DNA of 46,749 nucleotides from Candidatus Merdivivens pullicola (GCA_017694945.1 JADIMA010000074.1:1-46749), one strand, 5' to 3'. Counted from the first letter of the stretch, positions 1 to 9,700 are shown. Translations and numbers: made by a program. The notes: generated by a model not told the origin, from the sequence alone.

Positions 1-1416
1 CGCAATATCAATACACGCAAAATTGCGGGAGCATCTACAGCGAGCCTTAGAGCCTCGCTGACCTGCGAATCCCTGATAATCTCCATTGCCGCGCTGATAG
101 TCTCGTTTTTCCTTGCCGGATGGCTGTCCGAGGCATTGGCTGCGGGCGGCCTGCTGAACGGAATATTTTCATTTGAAAGCACTGGAATCATCCTGACAGT
201 CTCGGCCATAACAATAGTGTCGGGGATCGCAGCCGGACTCTACCCGGGCTGGTATGCCACTTCATATCCTCCCGCATTGGTGCTAAAAGGAGATTTCGGA
301 CTCTCACGCGGAGGACGCACTTTCCGCAATATCATGAGCGGCATACAATACACGGTCGCCTTCGTCACATTGATATTCATGACATTCGTGCTGCTCCAGA
401 ACAGGCACATGCGCTCGACTGACCTCGGTTTCGACACGGACATGACGGCCGTGGCCGACGTATCCGCCCCTATAGCATTGAGATACGATTTCATAAAGAC
501 CGAGGCCGCCTCATACCCTTCAATAGAAGGAGTCACGTTTTCCACGGACAAGATCGGCTCGCGCGACACATACAGCACACAGGGAATCGAATATGAAGGA
601 CAGGAAATCTCATGCCTTGTGATTTCCGTAAAAGACGACTTTTTCAGCACTCTCGGCATCGGCATCATAGAAGGACGCGATTTCAATACGACCGATGCTG
701 CAAGCGGCGGAGTCATAGTCAGCAAATACTTCAAGGACATGTACGGCATCAAGGCCGGAGACATCATAATGGGGAACATCCCTGTAACAGGAATATGCGA
801 CAATGTGAAATTCAATTCCGCCCGCGAATCCAACAAACCGATAATCTTCATGCCCATATCGGATGAATACATGTGGTATCTGGGCGGCACCATGTATTTC
901 CGCCTTAAATCCGGCAGCGACGCCATCAAGGCCGCTTCGGAAATAGAGTCGCTGTTGAAAAAGGCCGCTCCCGACGAGCCTGTGGAAATAGAATTCTATG
1001 ACACGATATTGGACAATCTCTATCAGAATGAATTGCGTACAGGGAAACTTGTAGTGATATTCAGCATCATAGCCGTCATCCTTACATTGGGCGGAGTCGT
1101 TGGACTGGTGCTGTTTGACACTCAATACAAGAAGAAAGAGACTTCGGTGCGGAAGATTTTCGGGGCAAGTGTCGGGAAAATACTGGAAAGGGCCAACACC
1201 GGCTATGCGCTCATCGTACTCGTCTGCTTCATCATAGCCTGCCCCATAGCCGTGCTCGTCACATCGCGGTGGTTGCAGAATTTCACCGACAGGATTACGC
1301 TATACCCATGGGTGTTCATACTCGTGCTGCTTATCATGTCCGTAGCCACGTCATTGATAGTCACCGGAGTATTTTACCGTCGAGCCACAACCAATCCTCA
1401 AGAAGGGCTGAACTGA
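1..1416 (+). CDS. FtsX-type ABC transporter permease, C-terminal part (5' end outside window)
   Basis: The reading frame is open from the first base, so the gene begins upstream of the window and only the last 471 residues are visible. The visible part starts inside the first FtsX permease domain (RKIAGAS, the usual cytoplasmic loop motif, then membrane segments) and continues through an extracytoplasmic MacB-like domain to a second FtsX domain, marked by a repeat of the same loop motif (RKIFGAS) followed by three membrane segments ending near the C-terminus. This duplicated layout is that of the ~800-residue MacB/FtsX permeases common in Bacteroidetes, which work with a separate ATPase in export of peptides, antibiotics or lipoproteins. 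The substrate cannot be told. The ATPase partner is not in view. The next gene starts 65 bp downstream behind its own promoter-like element. Confidence 0.85.
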   Translation, partial: RNINTRKIAGASTASLRASLTCESLIISIAALIVSFFLAGWLSEALAAGGLLNGIFSFESTGIILTVSAITIVSGIAAGLYPGWYATSYPPALVLKGDFGLSRGGRTFRNIMSGIQYTVAFVTLIFMTFVLLQNRHMRSTDLGFDTDMTAVADVSAPIALRYDFIKTEAASYPSIEGVTFSTDKIGSRDTYSTQGIEYEGQEISCLVISVKDDFFSTLGIGIIEGRDFNTTDAASGGVIVSKYFKDMYGIKAGDIIMGNIPVTGICDNVKFNSARESNKPIIFMPISDEYMWYLGGTMYFRLKSGSDAIKAASEIESLLKKAAPDEPVEIEFYDTILDNLYQNELRTGKLVVIFSIIAVILTLGGVVGLVLFDTQYKKKETSVRKIFGASVGKILERANTGYALIVLVCFIIACPIAVLVTSRWLQNFTDRITLYPWVFILVLLIMSVATSLIVTGVFYRRATTNPQEGLN

Positions 1417-1460
1417 CACGCCATGTGGCAGCGCCGCGCACAATATTGTCAAAAAAGCAT

Positions 1461-1468
1461 TACCTTTG
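1461..1468 (+). promoter_or_regulatory. Candidate -7 promoter element of the cysteine desulfidase gene
   Basis: TACCTTTG matches the Bacteroidetes -7 consensus TAnnTTTG and is followed by CA. A clear -33 TTTG at the usual 19-21 bp is not seen. The first ATG is only 13 bp further on, so the leader would be a few bases long. Confidence 0.5.
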
Positions 1469-1481
1469 CAGATGCTTACAA

Positions 1482-2846
1482 ATGACTGATAACATGATTA
1501 AGAAATCTGACAACTGCATCGCCCCGGAACGGAGGAAGGAAATAATCGAACTCATACGTAAAGAAGTAAAACCCGCCCTCGGCTGCACCGAACCGATAGC
1601 AGTCGCGCTTGCCGTGGCCAAATCGGCGGAAGCCGCATGCTGCGGCGGCAACAGGCAGGAACTGCTGTCACGGCCCGACTCCAAGATCAAAGTAGCCGTC
1701 AGCGGAAACATCCTTAAAAACGGCATGGGCGTGGGTATTCCCGGCACCGGAATGGTCGGCCTGCACATAGCATCGGCTCTCGGAGCCGTATGCGGCAAAT
1801 CGGAATACGGGCTTGAAGTCCTTAAAGACCTCGGGACCGACACCATAGAAGAAGCCAAAAGGCTGACGGAAGAAGGCAAGGTGGAAATCCTGCTCGCACA
1901 GACCGAGAAAAAACTTTACGTGGAAGCGTCGGTGACAGCCGGAGGGCATACCGCCATGACAAAAATCGAGGACGACCACGACCATATCACCGAAGTAACC
2001 CTTGACGGCAAACCGCTGCATCAGGCAAGCGCAAAAGACGATAAAGGCACGAATGAGGCTGCAGAAGGAAAAACCACTCTGGACTACCGCCTGACAGTAA
2101 AGGAAATATACGATTTCGCGACTACGGTTCCATATGACGAGATCAGTTTCATACTTGAATCGCGCAAACTGAACCTCGCACTTGCCGAAGACGGGCTTAA
2201 GCACAGTTACGGGCTTAAAGTCGGAAGAACCATACTCGACTCCAAGTTAAAGCCTATTTTCGGAGACGATTTTCTGAGTTTCGCAATGGCCATGACGGCA
2301 GCCGCATCCGATGCAAGGATGGCCGGATGCACGCTCCCTGCCATGAGCAACTCCGGAAGCGGAAACCAGGGAATCACCGTCACCATGCCCGTCATAGCAT
2401 ACTCGCTTAAAAACAACACCGACGACGAGACGCTTGCACGCGCACTCACGCTAAGCCACCTTGTCGCAATACATATCAAGGGATACCTCGGCAAACTATC
2501 GGCCCTCTGCGGCTGTGTCATAGCATCGACAGGTTCGTCATGCGGACTTGTACTGCTCAATGGCGGAGGATACGAAGAAATATGTTCTTCAATCAAAAAC
2601 ATGATCGGCAACATCACCGGCATGGTCTGCGACGGAGCGAAAGTAGGCTGCGCAATGAAAGTGGCATCCGGAGTATCCAGTTCCATACAGTCCGCCGTCC
2701 TCGCCCTTAACGGCATAAGCGCGACGGAACACGACGGAATCATCGACAAGGACATAGAAAAGACAATACGCAATGTCGGCAGGATAGGCTCGATAGGGAT
2801 GCAGCGTGCAGACAACATGATACTTGACATAATGGTCTGCAAATGA
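1482..2846 (+). CDS. cdsB: L-cysteine desulfidase / UPF0597 (serine dehydratase alpha-like) protein
   Basis: 454 residues of the UPF0597 (YhaM/CyuA) family, whose characterised members degrade L-cysteine to pyruvate, ammonia and sulfide using an oxygen-sensitive iron-sulfur cluster. Seen here: the N-terminal GCTEPIA motif, the central CTLPAMSNSGSGNQGI motif and the CGCVIASTGSSCGL and MVCDGAKVGCAMK segments near the C-terminus, which hold the conserved cysteines. The frame stays open further upstream inside the permease gene, but homology begins just after MTDNMIKKSDN, so the start is ATG 1482 or ATG 1494. A hairpin with a T-run follows the gene. The stop codon is also the first three bases of the palindrome in front of htpG. 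Role as desulfidase rather than serine deaminase is from family knowledge. Confidence 0.88.
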   Translation: MTDNMIKKSDNCIAPERRKEIIELIRKEVKPALGCTEPIAVALAVAKSAEAACCGGNRQELLSRPDSKIKVAVSGNILKNGMGVGIPGTGMVGLHIASALGAVCGKSEYGLEVLKDLGTDTIEEAKRLTEEGKVEILLAQTEKKLYVEASVTAGGHTAMTKIEDDHDHITEVTLDGKPLHQASAKDDKGTNEAAEGKTTLDYRLTVKEIYDFATTVPYDEISFILESRKLNLALAEDGLKHSYGLKVGRTILDSKLKPIFGDDFLSFAMAMTAAASDARMAGCTLPAMSNSGSGNQGITVTMPVIAYSLKNNTDDETLARALTLSHLVAIHIKGYLGKLSALCGCVIASTGSSCGLVLLNGGGYEEICSSIKNMIGNITGMVCDGAKVGCAMKVASGVSSSIQSAVLALNGISATEHDGIIDKDIEKTIRNVGRIGSIGMQRADNMILDIMVCK

Positions 2847-2884
2847 CAAACTGTCAGTCCCGTGCAGTTGGTACGGCATTTGAC
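2844..2884 (+). promoter_or_regulatory. Candidate heat-shock promoter/operator of htpG (palindrome plus TTGGTAC element)
   Basis: A palindrome TGACA-AAC-TGTCA lies at 2844-2856, then 11 bp, then TTGGTACGGCATTTGA at 2868-2883. The second part resembles a sigma-54 -24/-12 element (TGGCACR-N4-TTGCW) with T for C and A for C. The same palindrome, with the same 11-bp gap and a TTGGCAC element, precedes dnaK at 45187-45225. It is not CIRCE. The controlling factor is unknown. Confidence 0.55.
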
Positions 2885-2886
2885 TG

Positions 2887-2920
2887 AAAAGCGGTCGCTG
2901 AAAAGCACCGCTTTTTTATT
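2887..2920 (+). terminator. Rho-independent terminator after the cysteine desulfidase gene
   Basis: AAAGCGGT (2888-2895) pairs with ACCGCTTT (2907-2914) around an 11-base loop, followed by a T-rich run. It lies between the htpG promoter-like motif and the htpG start. If transcription of htpG starts about 12 bases after the TTGA element (near 2895), the htpG transcript would lack the left arm and escape this terminator. Confidence 0.7.
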
Positions 2921-2947
2921 TTTTAACAGTAAATCAAAACAACAAAT

Positions 2948-4963
2948 ATGAAACAAGGATCAATCGGTGTTACCACGGAAAACATTTTTCCGGTAATTAA
3001 AAAATTTCTTTATTCCGACCACGAAATCTTCCTGAGGGAACTCGTTGCCAATGCAGTCGATGCCACACAGAAAATCAAGGCTCTCGCCGACAGCGGCGAA
3101 TTCAAGGGGGAATTGGGAGACCTTACCATCCGCATTGAAGCCGACAGCGAGGCAAAAACGCTGAAAATCATCGACAACGGGCTTGGAATGACTGAAGAGG
3201 AAGTCAATAAATACATTAACCAGATTGCATTTTCAAGTGCCGGTGAATTTCTTGAAAAATACAAAGACCAGTTAAGCAGCATCATCGGACACTTCGGACT
3301 GGGATTTTACAGCGCATTCATGGTGTCAAAGAAAGTCGAAATCGACACCCTTTCATGGAAAGACGGCGCCGAGGCCGTTTCATGGACATGCGAAGGCAAT
3401 CCGGAATACGAAATGGGCAAAGGCACGAGGACTGCAAGGGGTACGACAATCACCCTGCACCTCGACGATGAAGAGACAGAGTTTGCACAGCGCGGCAAAA
3501 TCGAACAGTTGCTTAAAAAATACTGCAAGTTCATGCCTGTAGCAATCGCTTTCGGCAAAAAACAGGAATGGAAGGACGGCAAATATGTCGATACCGAAGA
3601 GGACAATATCATAAACGATGTCGAACCGCTGTGGACGAAAAACCCTAAAGAAATCAAAGAGGAAGACTATATAAAATTCTACAACTACCTCTATCCCGGT
3701 TCGGAAGAGCCCCTGTTCTACATCCACCTGAACGTGGACTATCCGTTCCACCTTACCGGCATACTGTATTTCCCTAAAATCAAGGACAGAATCGACGTCC
3801 ATACGGACAAGATACAGTTGTACTGCAATCAGATGTTCGTTACGGATTCGGTCAAGAACATCGTACCCGAGTTCCTGACACTGCTTCACGGTGTCATCGA
3901 CTCGCCTGACATTCCGCTGAACGTATCAAGGAGTTATTTGCAGTCGGACGCCAATGTAAAGAAGATTTCAGGGTACATTACCAAGAAGGTGGCAGACCGT
4001 CTTGAAGAGATATTCAAGAACGACCGCGAACAGTTTGAAAAGAAATGGGACAACCTGAAACTGTTCATCGAATACGGCATGCTGACTGATGAAAAATTCT
4101 GCGAGCGCGCGATGAAGTTTTTCCTGCTGAAAAACTGCGACGGCAAGTTCTTCCCTGTCGAAGACTACACAAAGGCCATCGAGACCATGCAGAAGGACAA
4201 AGACGGCAGGCTCGTCTATCTTTACGCGACCGACAGGACAGAACAATACCGCCATATCGAAGCCGCCAAAAACAAAGGCTACGACGTATTGCTGATGGAC
4301 TGCCCGCTTGACCCGCACTTTGTCAGCCTACTGGAAAACAAACTGGAAAACAGCAATTTCGCAAGGGTTGACTCAGACATCATAGACAACCTCATCCGCA
4401 AGGAAGACAGGGAGAAGCCTCAACTCTCCGACAGCGAAACCGACGAATTGAACATCATTTTCAACAAAGTCATGCCGGAAGGCTCCCACTACATCGTCGG
4501 AGCGGACAATCTCGGCGAAAACGGAGAACCTGTAGTCATAACCCAGAGCGAATTCATGCGCCGGTACCGCGACATGGCCTCAATCGGCGGAGGCATGAAT
4601 TTCTATGGAGAACTTCCCGAAACATACAATATTACCGTCAATGTTGAAAATCCCCTCATCAAGAAGATGCTTGAAGAGAAACAGGACAGTTGCGGCGAAG
4701 AACTGAACGACTTGTCGTCCAAGATTTCAGAAGCCGAAAAAACGCGCAAGGACGAGAATGGTGAAGACACAAAAGACGATGATACAGTCAAAGAACTCCG
4801 CGGCCGGCGCAAGGACATACTTGAAAAATTCGCAGAAGGCAACACGCTCCTGCATCAGGTAACAGGACTCGCCCTGCTGTCCAACGGCATGTTGAAAGGC
4901 AAGGCTCTCGCCGACTTCATCAGGAACAGTTACGAAGTGGTCGGCAAGGCATTTACCAAATAA
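2948..4963 (+). CDS. htpG: Molecular chaperone HtpG (Hsp90)
   Basis: 671 residues, close to the usual Bacteroidetes HtpG length. The ATP-binding GHKL domain is at the N-terminus: ELVANAVDA (Asn that binds Mg-ATP), DNGLGMT and GHFGLGFYSAF are all present. The middle domain includes the NVSRSYLQSD segment with the catalytic-loop arginine, and the dimerisation domain ends the protein, preceded by an acidic, lysine-rich stretch. HtpG is a cytosolic homodimer that helps fold or protect proteins under stress. It stands alone between a terminator and a convergent operon. Its upstream region shares a motif with dnaK at the other end of the window, suggesting common stress control. Confidence 0.97.
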   Translation: MKQGSIGVTTENIFPVIKKFLYSDHEIFLRELVANAVDATQKIKALADSGEFKGELGDLTIRIEADSEAKTLKIIDNGLGMTEEEVNKYINQIAFSSAGEFLEKYKDQLSSIIGHFGLGFYSAFMVSKKVEIDTLSWKDGAEAVSWTCEGNPEYEMGKGTRTARGTTITLHLDDEETEFAQRGKIEQLLKKYCKFMPVAIAFGKKQEWKDGKYVDTEEDNIINDVEPLWTKNPKEIKEEDYIKFYNYLYPGSEEPLFYIHLNVDYPFHLTGILYFPKIKDRIDVHTDKIQLYCNQMFVTDSVKNIVPEFLTLLHGVIDSPDIPLNVSRSYLQSDANVKKISGYITKKVADRLEEIFKNDREQFEKKWDNLKLFIEYGMLTDEKFCERAMKFFLLKNCDGKFFPVEDYTKAIETMQKDKDGRLVYLYATDRTEQYRHIEAAKNKGYDVLLMDCPLDPHFVSLLENKLENSNFARVDSDIIDNLIRKEDREKPQLSDSETDELNIIFNKVMPEGSHYIVGADNLGENGEPVVITQSEFMRRYRDMASIGGGMNFYGELPETYNITVNVENPLIKKMLEEKQDSCGEELNDLSSKISEAEKTRKDENGEDTKDDDTVKELRGRRKDILEKFAEGNTLLHQVTGLALLSNGMLKGKALADFIRNSYEVVGKAFTK

Positions 4964-5008
4964 CTGCCTTGTTTGGTTTCAATTTTATAAATGAGTGATT
5001 TTCGGTGT

Positions 5009-5040
5009 GCCAGAAGAGGTCGGCATGGACTTCTTCTGGC
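5009..5040. other. Inverted repeat between convergent htpG and hmuV
   Basis: GCCAGAAGA (5009-5017) and TCTTCTGGC (5032-5040) form a perfect 9-bp stem around a 14-base loop. It sits between the ends of two convergent genes, where a two-way terminator is expected, but neither side has a T-run. A factor-dependent stop or mRNA 3'-end stabiliser is possible. Confidence 0.5.
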
Positions 5041-5079
5041 GCATCCGTAATTACACAAAAGATGTCATGGCGGTACATC

Positions 5080-5406
5080 CTATTCAGGGACATAAATTAT
5101 CTCGCCGTTTTCCAATTCATAGGCGGTGCCGACACGCTTGCCGCGCCGCCCATTTTGCCCCTGATCGTCCGAAGGAGTGTATTTATCTATCTTATGCCCT
5201 TCTTTCACAATGATTTCCATATTTTCCTTGCCCGGATTCTTAACCACTGTAAAATCTTCCTGACTAAGCATTTCAGTCATGTCGAAACGGGTCACGAGGG
5301 CCACCATGAGGGCCACCGAGAATACCATTGCCACATCAAAAAGATTCCCGACAACGCTCATCGGGTCATTTTCCTCGTCAGAACCTATAAGCCGCCTGCG
5401 TTTCAT
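5080..5406 (-). CDS. hmuV: HmuV-like DUF2149 protein, ExbD-like single-span membrane protein
   Basis: 108 residues, last gene of the heme operon. A short charged N-terminus is followed by one membrane segment (about residues 20-40) and a small soluble domain outside the membrane. The segment begins LFDVAMVFSVALMV, with Asp24 at the position where ExbD, TolR and MotB carry their proton-carrying aspartate; ExbD reads FIDVMLVLLIIFMV there. DUF2149 proteins occur as the last gene of hmuYRSTUV operons and beside other CobN-like genes. The start codon overlaps the hmuU stop by four bases (ATGA). Together with HmuU this looks like a two-part ion-driven stator. That role is inferred, not shown for the family as far as I know. 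Confidence 0.85.
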   Translation of the reverse strand: MKRRRLIGSDEENDPMSVVGNLFDVAMVFSVALMVALVTRFDMTEMLSQEDFTVVKNPGKENMEIIVKEGHKIDKYTPSDDQGQNGRRGKRVGTAYELENGEIIYVPE

Positions 5407-6002
5407 TGCATATCCTCCCGGTCAAGTATCTCGGAAACAAACTCCAGACGACTCAGATCCTGAGTGTACCAGCGCTGCTTTACCTGCTGCGTGACAAATC
5501 CTATGGCAGCCGAGAACAGGCCGACGACCGTAGTCGCAAAAGCGACCTGCATGTTATAAGCCATCGAAGATATGTCACCGGTAGAAAGCCCCACCAGTGC
5601 AGGCCCCATAGGTATCAACGTACCCATAAGGCCGAGCATGGGCCCCATCTTGGACAGCGTTTTGGACAAAGCCATGTCCTTTTCCGCCGCCACTTCATAG
5701 TCCGAGAGCAGCAACTGCCTTCGCGGACGGCTGTCCGCCGAGTCTATGAGCAAAACCAGAGTCTTGAGCAATGGAGATTTCGGATTCCCGGGAAGGGATT
5801 TGCGGAAATCCGCGACTGTTTCCGAAGTAAGATTCATGATTTTTTCACGAAAAACCCTGTCAGCCTTCCTCATCTGCAAATACTGTCCGAAAAAATTCCC
5901 CAGCAGAAGCAGAGAGCGTAAAAAAAACAGGATAAGTAAAACCACTACCGGCACAAGAAGGCCGGTAGAAATCCAAAAAAGGATGTCTGAAATATAAGTC
6001 AT
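5403..6002 (-). CDS. hmuU: HmuU-like MotA/TolQ/ExbB proton-channel family protein
   Basis: 199 residues. One membrane segment lies near residues 8-35, then a cytoplasmic region, then two segments around 112-137 and 145-170 containing GLMGTLIPMGPALVGLSTGD and FATTVVGLFSAAIGF, the typical TM2-TM3 pattern of ExbB/TolQ. In this family the channel proteins form a pentamer around a dimer of an ExbD-like partner; the partner here would be HmuV, encoded next with a 4-base overlap. The likely job is to use the ion gradient to drive a heme-uptake step, either TonB-dependent import through HmuR or the HmuS reaction. No separate tonB gene lies in the operon. Confidence 0.9.
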   Translation of the reverse strand: MTYISDILFWISTGLLVPVVVLLILFFLRSLLLLGNFFGQYLQMRKADRVFREKIMNLTSETVADFRKSLPGNPKSPLLKTLVLLIDSADSRPRRQLLLSDYEVAAEKDMALSKTLSKMGPMLGLMGTLIPMGPALVGLSTGDISSMAYNMQVAFATTVVGLFSAAIGFVTQQVKQRWYTQDLSRLEFVSEILDREDMQ

Positions 6003-6009
6003 AACTTTA

Positions 6010-6720
6010 TCATTTATTTGTTTTCTGTTTCAATATTTTTCCAAACGGCCTTCCGCCGATGCCGATCTTCCATCCGAACAGGGATACTGCGGCCACCAGT
6101 ACAAGCACCCCGGCAAGTGCATCATAATCGACACTTTCCACTCCGGCGACCGCCGTCTGCCCGTTTACGGTGGCTATGACAGAGACAATTGCGGTAATTA
6201 CATTGGAAAGAAAGAAAAGTTCAAGCCTCGTTTCCTTGTCGGGAAAAAGTTTTTTCAATCCCAGGGCTCCGGCAGCAACAATTACGGCCACCGCACCCCC
6301 GGTACACCATGAAACCACAGGGAAAGACACTCCGGGAAAAGAAAAAATCATAAAGACAGTAAGGCTGAACAAAACTGCGAAAATCAGCACGCCAGGGAAC
6401 CAGCGCAATATTTTGTACGCCAATATCGTACTTCTCTTCAAGCGGCCGGAAGTCATGATACGTGCAGCCAGCAGACAAAACGCCATCTGAAGAATTACTT
6501 CAATGCTCACGACAACGGCAGTATCCAGCATCAACTGCGAATCGGAAAGCCACATCTCGATCTGCGAACGCGACTGCCTGACGGCAAACGGCCACACTGC
6601 CCCTGTAAATATTCCGGCAACGGCCGCCTGTGCCAGTACGGACTGCCACTTGTGCCATGTCTGCTTGATAATAAAATTAAAGCAGACCAATATCATCAAC
6701 ATTACAACAAGACTGTACAT
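6010..6720 (-). CDS. hmuT: HmuT-like polytopic membrane protein of the heme operon
   Basis: 236 residues with about six or seven hydrophobic segments (roughly 3-18, 27-46, 66-88, 106-127, 133-153, 170-186, 201-220) and a basic C-terminal tail. No catalytic motif is recognised. Its place between the CobN-like gene (1-bp gap) and the ExbB-like gene (7-bp gap) matches HmuT of the Porphyromonas/Bacteroides hmuYRSTUV operon. Function in that system is not established; it could hold HmuS at the membrane or move heme or porphyrin across the inner membrane. The symbol rests on position more than on sequence. Confidence 0.75.
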   Translation of the reverse strand: MYSLVVMLMILVCFNFIIKQTWHKWQSVLAQAAVAGIFTGAVWPFAVRQSRSQIEMWLSDSQLMLDTAVVVSIEVILQMAFCLLAARIMTSGRLKRSTILAYKILRWFPGVLIFAVLFSLTVFMIFSFPGVSFPVVSWCTGGAVAVIVAAGALGLKKLFPDKETRLELFFLSNVITAIVSVIATVNGQTAVAGVESVDYDALAGVLVLVAAVSLFGWKIGIGGRPFGKILKQKTNK

Positions 6721-6721
6721 A

Positions 6722-9700
6722 TCATTGAATCTCCGATTTTCTTTTATGGCGGATTGCCAGTCCTCCCCCGATGAAAAGCGCTATCACCAAAACAGCAATC
6801 AGGACATTTCCTATTACGGCCTTCCTGGTTTCGGGACCGGCTTCCATGCTTTCCTTTTTCAGAACAGTACCATCTGCGGCTCCGGAGGAAACTTCACGTA
6901 TGTCCTTTATGGATGATTTGTAATTGTCCGCCCTGTCCCAGCCTATCGCGGATGAAATAAAATCCTGCAATTGCGGATTGTCGCATACAAAACCGGAGCA
7001 GGAAGGGGCAAACTCTTCTATGAGTTCCGCATGGATTCCGGCAAGTTCCGAAACCTGAGCATCCGAAGCATTCCACATGCCTTTACGGACGGACTCCAGC
7101 ATCACCGCCGTCATCTCCTCCAGGGCCGCCGGATTCACGTTCTCAAAATGTTCCCGCACTCCAAGGCCGTAACTGTCCTTGATATAGACATTATAGATTT
7201 CATTCCACATACGGTCGTCCACTACATCGGGCTTCATGACATTCCACCCGAATGTATTTTTCACAGTCTCCGCTATTGCATCGGCGTCTCCTGCGCCGCC
7301 TTTCATCTTTTCGGCGACATACAACGGATTGAAAATAGTGGTGCGGCTTTCCACTCCTACCGCTTCTTTGAGTTCCTGCATCCTCACGCGGCTGCGGTTG
7401 CGGTAATCACTCAAATAAGCATCCGGCTCCTTCCCTGTGACTTCTTTCACGGCAAGATTCATCCCTCCCATGAACTCATATACATGGTCGAGGCTCAATG
7501 CTCCCCAGGTATTGCTCTGTCGCGGCTGCACGACTGCATCCGTTCTTGAAAGCGCGGCTTCAAAAGCATATCGGGCAAACTCTTCCCATCCTTCCTCGCT
7601 ACCGTAATAAGCCCCCATATTGTCCATATATGTACGGGCTATCTCATCAGCAGACCCCCAACGGCCGGAAGCCTCCACCATGCCCTGTATGCCCGTACCG
7701 TAATTTCCGTTCACGCCTCCGAACACCCTGTATGCGGACATTTCGCGCGCCCGTTCCGGTGAAATGCCTTTTTCAACAAGGATGCGTTCGGACTCACGGA
7801 ACCCTTCTGCCACATTATTGACAAAAATGTCATCCCCGGCCTCCGCCGCCATCCTTACGGCCCTGTCTATCAGGAACAGGCGTGAAGCCGCTATATCCCT
7901 CAACTGCCCGCTCGTCTGCACCACGACATCTATCCTCGGACGCCCAAGGCGTTCCGAAGGTATAAGTCTTATATCGGCCACTCTGCCGAAAGTGTCATAC
8001 ACCGGCTCGACTCCGAGCATATAGAATATCTGCGCTATGGTAGCGCCCCCGGTCTCGATAAACTCGCTGCTCCACAAAGTATAACTTACCTTGCGCGGAA
8101 TCGAGTCATTATGCCTCTGCCGGTACAGGCTTATAGTGTTTTCCGCAAGTTTCACACCTTTCTCCCATGCCGCCTTGTCAGGTGTCGCTTCGGCATTTAT
8201 GGCAAAAAGATTCCTGCCGGTAGGAAGCACATTGGGATTGGCAACAGGATCCCCGCCGGGAGATGGAGACACATAACCGCCGTCAAGGGCATTTAGCACA
8301 CTTTCAAGTTCCAGCGCAGGACTGTCATGCAGCAGGCCGAGATAAGCGTTTACATTTTTCAAGGCCGTTTCAAGTTCAGACGCCGCACCCTCCTTTCGGG
8401 CCGACATCAATTCTGACATTGAAATACCGGCCATGCCGCATAAACGTTCATCAGAGACATCGCCGCCCTCGGACAACATCCGCCCTATCATTTTCTTGGC
8501 CGGTACGGCATAGCGGCGGTTGAAAGCAGAGTAATCCTTCAGTATCGAATCATCAGCCCTGCCTTTTGAACGGTCTATTGCAAAAAGCCCGTAGGCGACA
8601 GGGTCGGTACACATGGCATAAACGGTCGAAACCAGATATTCCGGCTCGTATGCTTCACCGAGAACATACAGACGCCCCGTAACCTTTTCCGAAGCGAGTT
8701 CCTCGGCAAAATTGCCTATTCTCAGCACTTCATCAGCAGAATACGGTTTCCCGGGAACGGTATCAAGCCCGAGATCCGAATGTATCCCCAGACTGACAAC
8801 AAGGGATTTTATCTTCAATGACAACGAATCGGTTTCATGTCCCGATTCAAGGGCTTCCGAGTACTGCGAAACAGCATTTTCAAGATCTCTGTACATCCCC
8901 CTCACCCCGCTTTCCGTAAACGGCGCGGTAAGATAAGATTGCAGGCCTGCATACGCACGGCGTTTGGCTATGATGCCCTCTCCTACATTGCCGATAGTAT
9001 AAAGATAAAAGTGCGGAATTGCGCCCACCAGCCTGTCCGGCCAGTCAAAGCGGCTCAGAGCCACCTGCTTGGACGGGGTGAACTCCAGACTTCCATGCGT
9101 ACCGAAATGCACAATGGCATCCGCTCCGAAACCGTAACGGGCATAAAGATAAGCGGCGATGTAATTATGAGGAGGAGCGGCATGCGTTCCGTGAACCATC
9201 TGAAAATCGTTTTCTCCCCCGCCTGCTGCCGGCTGCGGCATTAACACTATGTTGCCCAACTGTATCCTCGCCAGGGCGAGTTTTCCGTCACGGGACATGT
9301 AAGGCCCGGGAAAATCCCCGTCAGACGCGACGACAGATTCATAAAGTTCGTCCGGAAGTGTTTTTTCCACCCACGATGCATAATTTTCCGCATCGATCCA
9401 CAAAGGCTTCCCGTCATCCATGAAACGGGAAGACGCCCCTTTTGCGTATGAGCCGAAAACCGCACCTTGCTCGGATATCAGTTTTCCGAGTGCTTCCGGC
9501 GAAGACGGAAGTCCGTCCACATTGTAACCTGCATCCTTTAAAGCCACAAGGAAGTTGTACAAAGAAGGAACCACCTCCATACCTCCGGCGGTCAAGGCAT
9601 TCTGCCCCGGCCCCTTGAAATAGAACACCACTATCTTCTTTTCGTTTTCAGGTTTGGTTTTCAATGCAATATATCGGTTCACCGTTTCAGTAAAATCCTT

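Noticed and set aside
240-1125. Long minus-strand frames inside the permease gene (and similar ones inside hmuS, purL, purCF, atpA)
   Set aside because: They mirror strongly supported coding frames, have no family motifs or start signals, and reflect base composition.
1269-1481. Upstream extension of the cysteine desulfidase frame
   Set aside because: It overlaps the permease gene in another frame, has no family similarity, and a promoter-like element lies between it and the ATG at 1482.
5009-5040. Classic terminator for htpG or hmuV
   Set aside because: A good stem but no T-run on either strand; listed only as an inverted repeat.
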